This document shows positions 44,929-53,699 of a stretch of 64,000 nt of DNA, piece by piece. Positions within the stretch are counted from its first letter, which is position 1. Each line of letters opens with the position of its first letter. The position numbers and the translations under genes were made by a program. The notes beneath the pieces were generated by a model that worked only from the letters and a program-made list of their open reading frames with translations, was not told the origin of the DNA and did not search any database. The stretch is from Caldimonas mangrovi (GTDB taxonomy: Bacteria > Pseudomonadota > Gammaproteobacteria > Burkholderiales > Burkholderiaceae_C): positions 41,507 to 105,506 of the forward strand of contig NZ_JAMKFE010000018.1 in assembly GCF_023721835.1 (NCBI RefSeq). Direction: 5' to 3'.

Positions 44929-46011
44929 TCAGGGCGCGCGTCGCCCCAGCCCGTTCTCGCGCGCCAGCACGATGGCCTGGGCGCGGCCCTCCACCTCGAG
45001 GCGGTCGAACAGTTGCGTGATGTGATTGCGCACCGTCTTCTCGGCCAGGCCCAGCACCGCGGCGATCTGGGCGTTGTCGCGCCCCTGCGCCATCAGGTCG
45101 AGCAGGCCCAGCAAGCGCGGCGACAGGCCGGCGATGCGCTCGTCGGTGCCCTGGCTCGCCGCCGTGGGCGGCAGGAAGGCTTCGATGGCCGCCAAGGCGC
45201 GCGCCCAGCCGGGTTCGTGATCCAGCAGCAGATGGTTGCCGCTGTCGATGGGCACGAACTCGGCATTGGGAAGATGCGCGGCCAGGTAGCGCCCTTCGTC
45301 GAACGGCACACGCACGTCACGTGTGCTGTGCAACACCAGCGCGGGGCAGCGCACGCGCGGCAGCAGCGCGGTGACGTCGATCTCGGCAAAGGTGCGCATG
45401 AAACCCGCAGCGTTCTCGGGCGAGGTGGAGATGCGCTTGAGCTCGTTGAACCACTGGTGCTGCTCGGGCTTGCCGCCGGGAATGAACTGCGTGGTGAAGA
45501 ACTGGCGGTACGACGGGTCGCTCTTGCCCCAGCCGAGCTCGGCCATGCGCACCATCATGTTCGCCTCTTCCACCTGCTGCGGGCCGTTGGCGCGCACCAG
45601 GCGACCGCGCGCATAGCCGCCATGCAGCACCAGGTGGCTCACGCGCTCGGGGTGGCGCGCGGCGTAGGCGATGGCCACCGCCGCGCCCTGCGAAATGCCC
45701 AGCAGCGCAAAACGTTCGGTGCCCAGCGCGTCGACCACCGTTTCCAGATCATCGACCCAGCTGTCGAAGCTGAGCGACGGCACGTGCCAGTCGCTGAGGC
45801 CGCAACCGCGCTCGTCGAAACGCACCAGGCGGTAGCGCGCCGACAGGTCGTGCAGCATGTGCCGCCAGACGGGGCTGTCCCAGTCGTGCTCGATGTGCGA
45901 GAACCAGGTGGCGGCCTTGATCAGCACCGGCCCGGTCCCCGACGCCGCATAAGCCAGGCGGGTGCCGTCGCGGCTGCGGGCAAAGCGGATCTGCTGGGTG
46001 GGCTCGGACAT
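44929..46011 (-). CDS. Alpha/beta hydrolase fused to a LuxR-type DNA-binding domain
   Basis: A 360-residue two-domain protein. Residues 1-280 form an alpha/beta hydrolase with a complete-looking triad: S108 (GISQGA), D232 (HSTRDVRVP) and H260 (DSGNHLLL). Residues 294-355 form a LuxR/GerE helix-turn-helix: LSPRLLGLLDLMAQGRDNAQ, AAVLGLAEKTVRNHITQLF. No receiver domain or membrane segment is present, so the hydrolase part is the likely ligand sensor or an active enzyme coupled to transcription. The start at 46011 is chosen because the fold begins there. It is divergent from a membrane protein gene 113 bases away, its plausible target. Confidence 0.9.
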   Translation of the reverse strand: MSEPTQQIRFARSRDGTRLAYAASGTGPVLIKAATWFSHIEHDWDSPVWRHMLHDLSARYRLVRFDERGCGLSDWHVPSLSFDSWVDDLETVVDALGTERFALLGISQGAAVAIAYAARHPERVSHLVLHGGYARGRLVRANGPQQVEEANMMVRMAELGWGKSDPSYRQFFTTQFIPGGKPEQHQWFNELKRISTSPENAAGFMRTFAEIDVTALLPRVRCPALVLHSTRDVRVPFDEGRYLAAHLPNAEFVPIDSGNHLLLDHEPGWARALAAIEAFLPPTAASQGTDERIAGLSPRLLGLLDLMAQGRDNAQIAAVLGLAEKTVRNHITQLFDRLEVEGRAQAIVLARENGLGRRAP

Positions 46012-46124
46012 GGCAGCGGCGATTCTCACACGGGGTTCTGCCGCGAGGGCCGCTGGGACCGGCGCCCCAAGGCAGATGCACATCGATCTGCGACACTGCG
46101 GCCGACACACACGCCACCTCGACC

Positions 46125-46898
46125 ATGGGCTATCCCGAACACGACACCTGGGGCCGCCGGTACTGCGCGGTCGCCGCCGCCGCCGCCGCGCTGACCGGCG
46201 TGCTGTGCCTCGGCTGGCCGCCGCTGGCGTCGCAGGTGCTGCCGTGGACCATGCCGGCGCTGCATGCGCGCTGCGTGGGCGTGATGCACCTGGCACTGGC
46301 ACTGCAACTGCTGGTGGCGCTGCGCCCGCTCGACCCTCATGCCCTGCGCATGCCGATGGCAGCCGTAGCGGCCTGGTGCGCAGCCAGCGCGGCCGGCGTG
46401 CTGCTGCAGCCCGGTCCTTCGGGCCTGGGCAGCACCGCCTCGGCATGGGTGGCAGGCTGGGGCCTGCTGGCCGTTGGCGCCACGGCCTTGCTGCGCCGGC
46501 CGACCGGAAGCAATGCCCCGGCCGAACACCCCGCGCGCGCCTGGCAGGGCGTGGCACTGGCGGCCACGGTCGCGGCGCTGGTGCTGCTGGCCTGGCCCGG
46601 GCTGGCCGTGACCGTCTGGCCCTGGAAGCTGACACCCGCACTGGCAGCCGCCTACGCCGGCCCCTTCCTGGCATCCGGCGTGGCGGCTTGGGGCGTGGCG
46701 CGCGAGCGCAGGCGCTACGTGCAGCGGCCGGCCCAGCAGTCGCTCGCAGCGCTGGGCGTGGGCGTGCTGCTGGCCTGCCTGCTGCACCGGGCGTTGTTCG
46801 ACTTCGAGCGGCCCGCCACCTGGGTGTGGTTCGCGGCCTTCGCGGCCCTTGCAGCCCTTGCGCTGCACACCCTGCGCCCCGCGCTCCGGCACAGATAG
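46125..46898 (+). CDS. Polytopic membrane protein of unknown function
   Basis: A 257-residue inner-membrane protein with about seven or eight hydrophobic helices, rich in Ala, Leu and Trp (LTGVLCLGWPPLASQVLPW, ALVLLAWPGLAVTVWPWKL). No family is recognised. It is divergent from the hydrolase-LuxR fusion gene, which may regulate it. The following small secreted-protein gene is 151 bases further on the same strand. Confidence 0.75.
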   Translation: MGYPEHDTWGRRYCAVAAAAAALTGVLCLGWPPLASQVLPWTMPALHARCVGVMHLALALQLLVALRPLDPHALRMPMAAVAAWCAASAAGVLLQPGPSGLGSTASAWVAGWGLLAVGATALLRRPTGSNAPAEHPARAWQGVALAATVAALVLLAWPGLAVTVWPWKLTPALAAAYAGPFLASGVAAWGVARERRRYVQRPAQQSLAALGVGVLLACLLHRALFDFERPATWVWFAAFAALAALALHTLRPALRHR

Positions 46899-47049
46899 CG
46901 CCGCTCGGGACATCCGTCCCGGCTACGCCCTCGGCAGGGGCCCACGGCGGGACTGCAGTCCCACGACAACAGGACAGGTCGGCGCGCACAGTGGCGTTGT
47001 GCCGGCGAGGTGGCCGGCGCTCTCTTCAACCTCTCAAGGAGCACACGCC

Positions 47050-47487
47050 ATGAACCGCATCCTCACCGCCCTGACCCTGACCGCCGCCGCACTGACTGCC
47101 GGCCTGGCCGCCGCCCAAACCACCGAGCAGGACGGCATCCTGCGCGACAAGGCCGGCCGCACGCTGTACACCTTCGACAAGGACGCCGGCGGCGAAAGCC
47201 GCTGCTACGACGCCTGCGCCAAGGCCTGGCCGCCCTTCCTGGCCAAGGCCGGCGCGCAGGCCAAGGGCAACCTGACGCTGCACGCGCGCACCGACGGCGG
47301 CATGCAATGGGGCATCGAAGGCCAGCCGCTGTACTACTTCGTCGGCGACGCCCAGGACGGCGACGTCAACGGCGACAAGTCGGGCGGCGTCTGGCACGTG
47401 GTGCGCGGCAAGGCGGCCGCGTCCGCGCAGGCCAAGCCCGCGGCTTCGGGGGGCTACTCGACCGGCAACTACGGCTCGGTCTACTGA
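47050..47487 (+). CDS. Exported protein with secreted-repeat (Lipoprotein_15-like) domains
   Basis: A 145-residue protein with a signal peptide of about 22 residues (ending AAAQ) and two copies of the short secreted repeat of unknown function: GILRDKAGRTLYTFDKD with YDACAKAWPPFLA, and MQWGIEGQPLYYFVGD with DGDVNGDKSGGVWHVV. Such proteins are small periplasmic or surface proteins of unknown role, sometimes implicated in copper or haem chemistry. CAAGGAG precedes the ATG. A Tyr/Gly/Ser-rich tail ends the protein. Confidence 0.88.
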   Translation: MNRILTALTLTAAALTAGLAAAQTTEQDGILRDKAGRTLYTFDKDAGGESRCYDACAKAWPPFLAKAGAQAKGNLTLHARTDGGMQWGIEGQPLYYFVGDAQDGDVNGDKSGGVWHVVRGKAAASAQAKPAASGGYSTGNYGSVY

Positions 47488-47600
47488 CACGCTGCGAGGG
47501 CGGTGCTCACCTCCGCCCGTTGCATGCCGACAGGCGTCAAGGGTCCCGGTCGCCGACCGGGTCCCGCCGAAGCCATGACAGGGGCGCGGCCATCGTCTCT

Positions 47601-48524
47601 TCAGCGGTGCAGGACAGCCAACGCGTTCTTCGCCGCCTCGACACCCATCTTGACGTAGGCGTCTGCCGTAACCCCACCGATGTGCGGGCTCAGCGTGATG
47701 CGCGGCTCGCCGTGGAACGGATGCGACGCGGCCATCGGCTCGACGGCAAAGCTGTCCAGCCCCGCGCTGCCGACCTGGCCGCTGCGCACGGCTGCGAGCA
47801 GCGCCGACTCGTCGATCAAGCCGCCACGGGCGGTGTTGACGATGATCACGCCCCTCCTGCATGCGGCCAGCGTCCGCGCATTGAGCAGCCCGGCGTTGTC
47901 CGGCGTCAACGGGCAATGCAGCGAGATCGCGTGCGACTCCCGCCAGAGGGTTTCCATGTCCACGCGCTCGATGCAGGCCGGCAGGTCTTTCGCGTACGGA
48001 TCGAATCCCAGCACACGCATGCCCATCGCATCGGCCATGCGCGCGAAGCGCACGCCGATCGCGCCCAAGCCGACAAGGCCCACCGTGCGGCCTTCGAGCT
48101 CGACGCTCTTGTGCGTGGCCTTGTCCCAGTAGCCGGCATGCATGCGCGCGTTCTGCACCACCACCGACTTGGCGCAGGCCAGCAGCAGCGCCAGCGCATG
48201 CTCGGCCACGGCCGCCGCGTTGGCACCCGCAGCTGCGACGACCCGGATGCCGCGCGCAGCGGCGGCCGTCTGGTCGATCGTGTCGGTGCCACTGCCGTGC
48301 TTGGAGACCACTTTCAGGCTGGGTGCGGCGGCCATCGCAGCGGCACCGACCTTGCCGTAGCGCACGATGATCGCGACCGGGTCGTGGCGCTGGCACAGCG
48401 CAACGATGTCATCCTCGGTCGGCGCCCTGCCGGCGTAGATCACTTCGTGGTTCTCCAGCAGCGCGAGCGCCTCGGCGGCGAGGTCGTTGCCGGTGACGAG
48501 GAAGACGGGCTTGCCGGCGCTCAC
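47601..48524 (-). CDS. D-2-hydroxyacid dehydrogenase (NAD-dependent)
   Basis: A 307-residue cytosolic enzyme of the D-isomer-specific 2-hydroxyacid dehydrogenase family. The Rossmann motif GLVGLGAIGVRFARMADAMG, the catalytic arginine region SKHGSGTDTID, Glu in GSAGLDSFAVEP and the active-site His in SPHIGGVTADAY are seen, as in phosphoglycerate dehydrogenase-like proteins. Its start overlaps the stop of the RraA-like gene (ATGA). Together with RraA and a Bug binding protein it suggests catabolism of a 2-oxo or 2-hydroxy acid. Confidence 0.93.
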   Translation of the reverse strand: MSAGKPVFLVTGNDLAAEALALLENHEVIYAGRAPTEDDIVALCQRHDPVAIIVRYGKVGAAAMAAAPSLKVVSKHGSGTDTIDQTAAAARGIRVVAAAGANAAAVAEHALALLLACAKSVVVQNARMHAGYWDKATHKSVELEGRTVGLVGLGAIGVRFARMADAMGMRVLGFDPYAKDLPACIERVDMETLWRESHAISLHCPLTPDNAGLLNARTLAACRRGVIIVNTARGGLIDESALLAAVRSGQVGSAGLDSFAVEPMAASHPFHGEPRITLSPHIGGVTADAYVKMGVEAAKNALAVLHR

Positions 48525-49219
48525 AGCGTTTCGCCTTCACCGATGACGCCGGCTGCCCGCAGCGCGCCGTCGAGCCAGACCGGGCGCAATGCCCTGCGGC
48601 TCTTGATGTCGGCCATGCGCCTGGTTTCCGCGGCGACCTTGTCCGCCGCCAGCCGCAGCATCGCCAGGGCTTGCTCGCGCTCGATCACCGTCACGCCGTC
48701 GGCATCGCCGGCCACCAGGTCCCCAGCCCTCACCGTCACGCCGCCGATCGAGATCGGGTGGTTCAGGCGGCCCGCGACGTTCTTGGTCGGCCCGTTGGGA
48801 TTGAGCCCCGCTGCGAACATCGGGAAACCGAGTGCCCGGATCGCCTCGCTGTCGCGCACGGCACCATCGATCACGACGGCGGCCACACCGAGGGCAGCCG
48901 CCTGCTGGCTCATGATCTCGCCCATCAGGGCGCTGTTCAGGTCGCCCTTGCCGTCCACGAGTATCACGTCGCCCGGCTTCGCCACCGCCAGCGCGGCATG
49001 GATCATCAGGTTGTCGCCCGGCCGCACCTCGACCGTCAACGCCGGGCCGGCGAAGCGCATCGACGGCGCGAGAGGCGCAATGCGGCCGTGCATCGCACCG
49101 CGGCGCCCGGCCACGTCTGCCAGGACCGACGAAGCGAACTGCGCGGCCTGCGCGACGACACCGGCATCGACCCGTTCGAAGTCGCGGATCACGTCGGGCA
49201 ACGCGGCGGCTTGACTCAT
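48521..49219 (-). CDS. RraA-like aldolase / dimethylmenaquinone methyltransferase-family protein
   Basis: A 232-residue protein of the RraA family, which includes 4-hydroxy-4-methyl-2-oxoglutarate aldolases, oxaloacetate decarboxylases and the RNase E inhibitor. Seen are the GDNLMIHAALAVAKPGDVIL and VVIDGAVRDSEAIRALGFPM segments, which carry the metal/oxyanion-binding Arg-Asp pair, and FAAGLNPNGPTKNVAG. The catabolic context (dehydrogenase and Bug protein) favours an aldolase or decarboxylase role over RNase E control. It overlaps the dehydrogenase start by four bases. Confidence 0.92.
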   Translation of the reverse strand: MSQAAALPDVIRDFERVDAGVVAQAAQFASSVLADVAGRRGAMHGRIAPLAPSMRFAGPALTVEVRPGDNLMIHAALAVAKPGDVILVDGKGDLNSALMGEIMSQQAAALGVAAVVIDGAVRDSEAIRALGFPMFAAGLNPNGPTKNVAGRLNHPISIGGVTVRAGDLVAGDADGVTVIEREQALAMLRLAADKVAAETRRMADIKSRRALRPVWLDGALRAAGVIGEGETL

Positions 49220-49277
49220 GCAAATCTCCTTGATTGATCGGGGGCCACGCCGGGCCGGGCCCGGCAGCGGGCAGTGG

Positions 49278-50246
49278 TCAGTCGACCCTGGCGCCGGAGT
49301 CCTTCACGACCTTGGCCCAGCGCGGCGTCTCTTTGCTGATAAAGGCGGCGAACTGCTCGGGTGTGCCGCCCACCGCGTCAGCGCCTTCGTCACTCAGTCG
49401 CTTGACGAGTTCGGGATCCTTCAGCACCTTGTTGAACTCGGTGTTCAACTTTGCGACCACGTCCTTCGGCGTGCCGGCCGGGGCCAGGAAGCCGAACCAG
49501 GTGACGGCATCGAAACCCTTGTAGCCGGAATCGTTGATGGTCGGCACATCAGGCAGGTCCTTTACTCGCTTGGTCGAGGTGACGGCCAGCGGCCGCAGCT
49601 TGCCCTGCTTGATCTGGCCCAGCAGCGTCGGCACCGACGACATGTACAGCTCCACGGTGCCGCTGACGACGTCGGTCATCGCCTGCGCCGCCCCCTTGTA
49701 CGGCACGTGCTGCATCTTCACGCCGGCCGCCTTCTGGAACATCTCGCTCGCCAGATGCGCCACGGTGCCGTTGCCAGGGGAAGCGAAGTTGATGTAGCCC
49801 GGCTTGGCCTTGGCTGCGTCGACCGCATCGGCCAGGGTTCCGTACGGCGCCGACATGCTGGTGACCACGACCAGCGGCGCATTGGCCACCAGAACGATCG
49901 GGGCCAGGTCCTTCTGCGGGTCGTACGGCAGCTTCGGGTACAGCGTCGGGCTGATGGCCAGATTGCTCGTCTGCCCGAGCACGATCGTGTAGCCGTCCGC
50001 GGGCGACTTCGCCACTGAATCGACGCCCAGGTTGCCGCCGGCGCCGGGCTTGTTGTCGATCACGAAGGTCCAGCCGGTGGCCTTGGCGACACGCTGGCTG
50101 GTCTCGCGGGCGATGATGTCCGTGCCGCCGCCCGGCGGGAACGGCACGACGATGCGGATGGGCTTGGTGGGCCAGGATTGCGCAAAGGCACCGCTGGTGA
50201 GTGTGGCGGCGGTCAGCGCGAGCAGAAGCTGTCGGGTCATGGACAT
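49278..50246 (-). CDS. Bug-family tripartite tricarboxylate transporter binding protein
   Basis: A 322-residue periplasmic protein with a 22-residue signal peptide (ending AFA-Q) and the Bug opening WPTKPIRIVVPFPPGGGTDI, followed by DNKPGAGGNLGVDSVAKSPA. It is first in the unit with the RraA-like and dehydrogenase genes (58-base gap) and divergent from a LysR gene. No TctA or TctB permease is nearby, so it is another orphan binding protein. It likely binds the organic acid degraded by the downstream enzymes or serves a remote permease. Confidence 0.94.
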   Translation of the reverse strand: MSMTRQLLLALTAATLTSGAFAQSWPTKPIRIVVPFPPGGGTDIIARETSQRVAKATGWTFVIDNKPGAGGNLGVDSVAKSPADGYTIVLGQTSNLAISPTLYPKLPYDPQKDLAPIVLVANAPLVVVTSMSAPYGTLADAVDAAKAKPGYINFASPGNGTVAHLASEMFQKAAGVKMQHVPYKGAAQAMTDVVSGTVELYMSSVPTLLGQIKQGKLRPLAVTSTKRVKDLPDVPTINDSGYKGFDAVTWFGFLAPAGTPKDVVAKLNTEFNKVLKDPELVKRLSDEGADAVGGTPEQFAAFISKETPRWAKVVKDSGARVD

Positions 50247-50337
50247 GGTGTCTCCTTTGATGCCCCGGGCGCTCGCTGGTGACAGTTGCGGCGCTGGGTC
50301 TGCTGCCCAGTATCAGTTCCGGAAGTCGTACATTCCA

Positions 50338-50360
50338 ATCGATACTTTCTTCCCATCGAT
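50338..50360. promoter_or_regulatory. Candidate LysR site with two ATCGAT palindromes
   Basis: ATCGAT occurs twice, 11 bases apart (50338-50343 and 50355-50360), inside the 130-base region between the Bug gene and the divergent LysR gene, ending 16 bases before the LysR start. The flanks (CCA and TGG) are partly symmetric. The position suits autoregulation. Confidence 0.3.
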
Positions 50361-50376
50361 CAATGGAACTTTTGCA

Positions 50377-51267
50377 ATGGATCTGCGAGACCTGCGCTAC
50401 TTCGAGACCATCGCCGAACTGCAGCACCTGGGGCGCGCGTCGGCTCGCCTGCACCGCACCCAGCCTGCATTGACGAGCAGCGTCCGGCGCCTGGAAGCCG
50501 CTTGCGGCACGGCGCTGTTCGAAAGGTCCGGCCGCGGCATCCGTCTCACCGAAGCCGGCAAGGTGCTGTTGAAGTGGGCGCAGCGCATGCGCGTCGACGT
50601 CGAGGACGCCAAGCGCGAACTCCAATCGATCGGCGCCGGCCTGGTCGGCAACGTGCGGATCGGCATCGTGCCGACAGCCGCGCAGTTCCTGCTGCCGGCG
50701 GTGGCCAGGCAACTGCTGAAGGAAGCGCCCGCGGTGACGTTGCGCACGGTGGTCGGACTGATCGGCTCCTTGAGGCCGCAGTTGCTCGCCGGCGAGCTGG
50801 ACCTGATGGTGGGCACCGAGAGCGCTGCCGAGGCCGGCTGGATCTCCAAGGCCCTGGCTGAAGACACCATCGTCGTGGCGGCAAGCGCGAAGCACCCCGT
50901 CTTTCGCTCGGGCGCAACCCTCAGGGACCTGACGGCCTACCCGTGGGCGCTGCAGCCGCCCGGTGCACCCACACGCGACTGGCTCGACCATACGTTCGAT
51001 CGCCTCGGCCTTGCGCGCCCGCGCGTGCAGGTGGAGACCACGATGCTGCTGACGCTCCCGGCGCTGATCGTGCAGACCGAGCTGCTGAGCTTCATCTCGC
51101 GCCACCACCTCGAAGGCAAGACCCGTATTCCGGGCCTCAAGGAGGTTCCGGTGAAGGGCGCGGCAATGCGGCGACGGCTGGTCGTGACCTACCGGGGGGG
51201 TGGCTTTCTCTCGCCCGCTGCAAGCAGGCTGCTCGAGCTGTTCGAGCAGTTCGGTGCACACGGCTGA
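50377..51267 (+). CDS. LysR-family transcriptional regulator
   Basis: A 296-residue regulator of the CbbR/PcaQ-like size class: HTH in the first 60 residues (LRYFETIAELQHLGRASARL, QPALTSSVRRLEAACGTALF) and effector domain with VRIGIVPTAAQFLLPAVARQ, GELDLMVGTESAAEAGW and VVAASAKHPVFRSG. It is divergent from the Bug/RraA/dehydrogenase genes and is their probable regulator, likely responding to the transported acid. Confidence 0.93.
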   Translation: MDLRDLRYFETIAELQHLGRASARLHRTQPALTSSVRRLEAACGTALFERSGRGIRLTEAGKVLLKWAQRMRVDVEDAKRELQSIGAGLVGNVRIGIVPTAAQFLLPAVARQLLKEAPAVTLRTVVGLIGSLRPQLLAGELDLMVGTESAAEAGWISKALAEDTIVVAASAKHPVFRSGATLRDLTAYPWALQPPGAPTRDWLDHTFDRLGLARPRVQVETTMLLTLPALIVQTELLSFISRHHLEGKTRIPGLKEVPVKGAAMRRRLVVTYRGGGFLSPAASRLLELFEQFGAHG

Positions 51268-51319
51268 AGCGGCCCCATGCACCCACCATGCGGGCCACCA
51301 TCGCTTATGCTGAACCGCC

Positions 51320-52555
51320 ATGTCTGACGCCGCTGCCCCACTCCCGCTCAAGCTGGGCCTGACCGTGGCGGCAGCCCAGCTGACGCTGGCGCTGAGCTGG
51401 ACGGTCTATGTCGTCTTCCTGCCCACGCTGGCCCAGCAGGCGGGCCTGCAGCCGTCGACGGTGATGCTGCTGCTGATGCTCGACCAGCTGGTGTTCGTGC
51501 TGGCCGATTACGCCTGCGGCGTCGCTTCGGACCGCGTGCTGGCCCTGCACGCGCGGCTGGGGCCCTGGCTGGTGGGGTCCACGCTGGTGTCCGGCGCGGC
51601 CTTCGTGTCGTTGCCGGTGCTCGCGCCCCAGGGCTCGCCGGCGCTTTTCATCGCCGTCACGCTGCTGTGGACCGTGACCTCTTCGGCGCTGCGAGCGCCC
51701 CCCATGAACCTGATCGGCCGCCATGCCACCCGGCCGGCCCAGCCGGCCATGGTGGCGCTGGCGATGCTGGGGCTGGGCCTGGCGGCCGCGCTGGCCCCCT
51801 GGTTGGCGCTGGTGCTCAAGGGCCAGGACGCGCGCCTGCCCTTCGTCGTGGCGAGCCTGGGCGTTTGTGCCGCGGCGCTGGCGATGGCGGCCGCCGAGCA
51901 GTCGGCGCGCCGCAAGCGCACGCCGGCCGCGGCCGCGGCGTCGCGGCCTGCGGCGGGCGCGCGGGACACGCGGTGGCCGCAGCTGCTGGCTGCCGCGCTG
52001 CTGGCCGCGCTGGCGTTCCAGCTGCACACCAGCGTCAGCGCGGCGGCGCAGTTCCGCCGCTTCGTGCCGGCCGAAGCGCTGGTGTGGTGGCTGCCAGTGT
52101 TCTGGGCCAGCTTTAACCTGGCGCTGTGGCCGGCCATGAAGCTGGCGCCGCGCCTGGGCGAGCTGCGATGGGTGGCCGCGGCCGCGCTGGTCGCCGCCGC
52201 CGTCGTCGGCGGCACGGTGGCGCCCTCGCTGGCCCTGCTGGCCGCGGCGCAGGCGGTGGCCGGCATGGCCTGGGCCGCCATGCTCGCGGGCGGCTTCATG
52301 GCCGCGCTGGCGATGGGCCATGTGGGACGCGAAGGCCGCTTCAGCGGCGCGCTTTCGTCGAGCCTGGCCGGTGCGTCGCTGGCTCGTCTGGCGCTGGTGG
52401 CCAGCGGCGGTGCAGCCGCGCTGCGTGCCGGCGGCGCCACGTGGCCGGACGCCCTGACGGCGCTGCTGTGGGCGGCCTCGGCGGGGCTGCTGGTGTGGGC
52501 GCTCAAACCCCGGCCCGCTGCCGAGCGCGCGCCGCAGTCTGCACAAGCACGCTGA
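51320..52555 (+). CDS. MFS transporter of unknown substrate
   Basis: A 411-residue inner-membrane protein with about 12 hydrophobic helices. The start AAQLTLALSWTVYVVFLPTL, a loop like motif A (DYACGVASDRVLALHARLG) and an Ala/Arg-rich central cytosolic loop near 185-215 fit MFS, but family signatures are weak. A TATGCT lies 10-15 bases before the ATG as a possible -10. It stands alone on the plus strand between the LysR gene and the convergent low-GC gene. Confidence 0.8.
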   Translation: MSDAAAPLPLKLGLTVAAAQLTLALSWTVYVVFLPTLAQQAGLQPSTVMLLLMLDQLVFVLADYACGVASDRVLALHARLGPWLVGSTLVSGAAFVSLPVLAPQGSPALFIAVTLLWTVTSSALRAPPMNLIGRHATRPAQPAMVALAMLGLGLAAALAPWLALVLKGQDARLPFVVASLGVCAAALAMAAAEQSARRKRTPAAAAASRPAAGARDTRWPQLLAAALLAALAFQLHTSVSAAAQFRRFVPAEALVWWLPVFWASFNLALWPAMKLAPRLGELRWVAAAALVAAAVVGGTVAPSLALLAAAQAVAGMAWAAMLAGGFMAALAMGHVGREGRFSGALSSSLAGASLARLALVASGGAAALRAGGATWPDALTALLWAASAGLLVWALKPRPAAERAPQSAQAR

Positions 52556-52623
52556 TCGATTGCTGGGCAAAGCTGCGGCCCGCGTGGGCCCGGGCGCCGG
52601 GTGGCCGGCTGTTCGAACCTGCG

Positions 52624-53517
52624 CTAAAGGCGCCGCAGTTCGACGACGGCCTTCTTGTAGACGTTGGGCGCAACTTGCTCGTAGGCAGCGATGGGTTTGC
52701 CGCCTTGCAGGTCGGGAACCGTGCGGTCGAGATAGGCCTGATTCATCCCTATCGTGCGGCCGCCGACGTAGGGGCCCCCTGCCCAGGCCTCGGGCCCTGC
52801 TTTCAGCCCCTTGTTGCGGCGACGGGAGATGAACTCGCCAAGCCATGCTTGCTGGGGCAGCACCGCGCCGAGACGTTCCGTGAAGATCTGGGGACACCGG
52901 AACGTCTTGCAGAAAATGTTCTGCGGGTAGTCTTCGGCCCCGTCGAAACAATCGACGAGGAAGTTCCACATGTAGATGCGCTTGGGGCCGCCTTGTGCGT
53001 CGAAGTTCTTCACCGATTTGTACTTCACCGATTTGGCGTAGTACTGCGGGATGCTGTCGCCGAAGGCATATGCCAGCAGCAGCCATTGAATCGTGTGAGT
53101 GAACTCCCCGTGCGGACGGGTGAAAAGGTCGCGGATCAGAATCTTCTTCGAGAGGACTTCTGCGAACTGCTGGGAACTGAGTTGCCCGTTGAGGATGTAG
53201 AGCTCCCCGCTGAACCCGTAGTGCGGCGCGAAAGACTTGAGCGCCAGAGAAAAGGCCCCGACCACCCGATACGCGTCGCCGTCGTGGACATGCCTCTCTT
53301 GCTTCCTGTACTCGCCTTCCAGCTCCTTGGAGAGCAGGCGCGCGTACTGCTTGATCTGGTCGTTGTCTGAAAGAAACCGCGCCAGCTTCGCAAACACGAC
53401 CATGTCCCGCATCTTCTCGGTGGGCGCGATGGTCACGTTGCTTTCGGCGTCGGGCTGGAAAGTCTCATCCAGAAATTTGACGAGCTCCCATTCAGAGGCA
53501 TCGGTGATCTTCGCCAT
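52624..53517 (-). CDS. Orphan protein of unknown function in lower-GC DNA
   Basis: A 297-residue protein without signal peptide or membrane segment, mixed alpha/beta and rich in aromatic residues. Distinct stretches are EWELVKFLDETFQPDAESN, YRVVGAFSLALKSFAPHYGF, TRPHGEFTHTIQWLLLAYAF, RIYMWNFLVDCFDGAEDYPQ and QQAWLGEFISRRRNKGL. I do not recognise the family. Two hand-counted lines (52921 and 53041) are each 34 GC of 60 (57%), well below the surrounding genes. Start chosen at MAKITDASEW; the open frame extends upstream through unlikely sequence. It stands alone, with 182 bases to the next gene on its strand. Effector, toxin or phage-related roles cannot be excluded. Confidence 0.75.
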   Translation of the reverse strand: MAKITDASEWELVKFLDETFQPDAESNVTIAPTEKMRDMVVFAKLARFLSDNDQIKQYARLLSKELEGEYRKQERHVHDGDAYRVVGAFSLALKSFAPHYGFSGELYILNGQLSSQQFAEVLSKKILIRDLFTRPHGEFTHTIQWLLLAYAFGDSIPQYYAKSVKYKSVKNFDAQGGPKRIYMWNFLVDCFDGAEDYPQNIFCKTFRCPQIFTERLGAVLPQQAWLGEFISRRRNKGLKAGPEAWAGGPYVGGRTIGMNQAYLDRTVPDLQGGKPIAAYEQVAPNVYKKAVVELRRL

Positions 53518-53699
53518 GCGCTCCACCTCGTTCGCTGTGTCGGCCGGACAACCCGTTGGCTGCAACCCCGCGGCCCTGGGTGCCACCCGCAAACATGGTT
53601 GATGTCGCTCGTCGGTTGAGCAACTGAGACAGTTGACAGTTCGAGCGCCGTCGCCAGGCAAGCGCGGCCATTGCCGGGCACGCCGCCCGGCCGCTTCGG

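Noticed and set aside
47545..47561. CCCGGTC-GCC-GACCGGG hairpin as a terminator
   Set aside because: The stem is perfect but has no T run on either strand, so I did not call it, although it lies between convergent genes.
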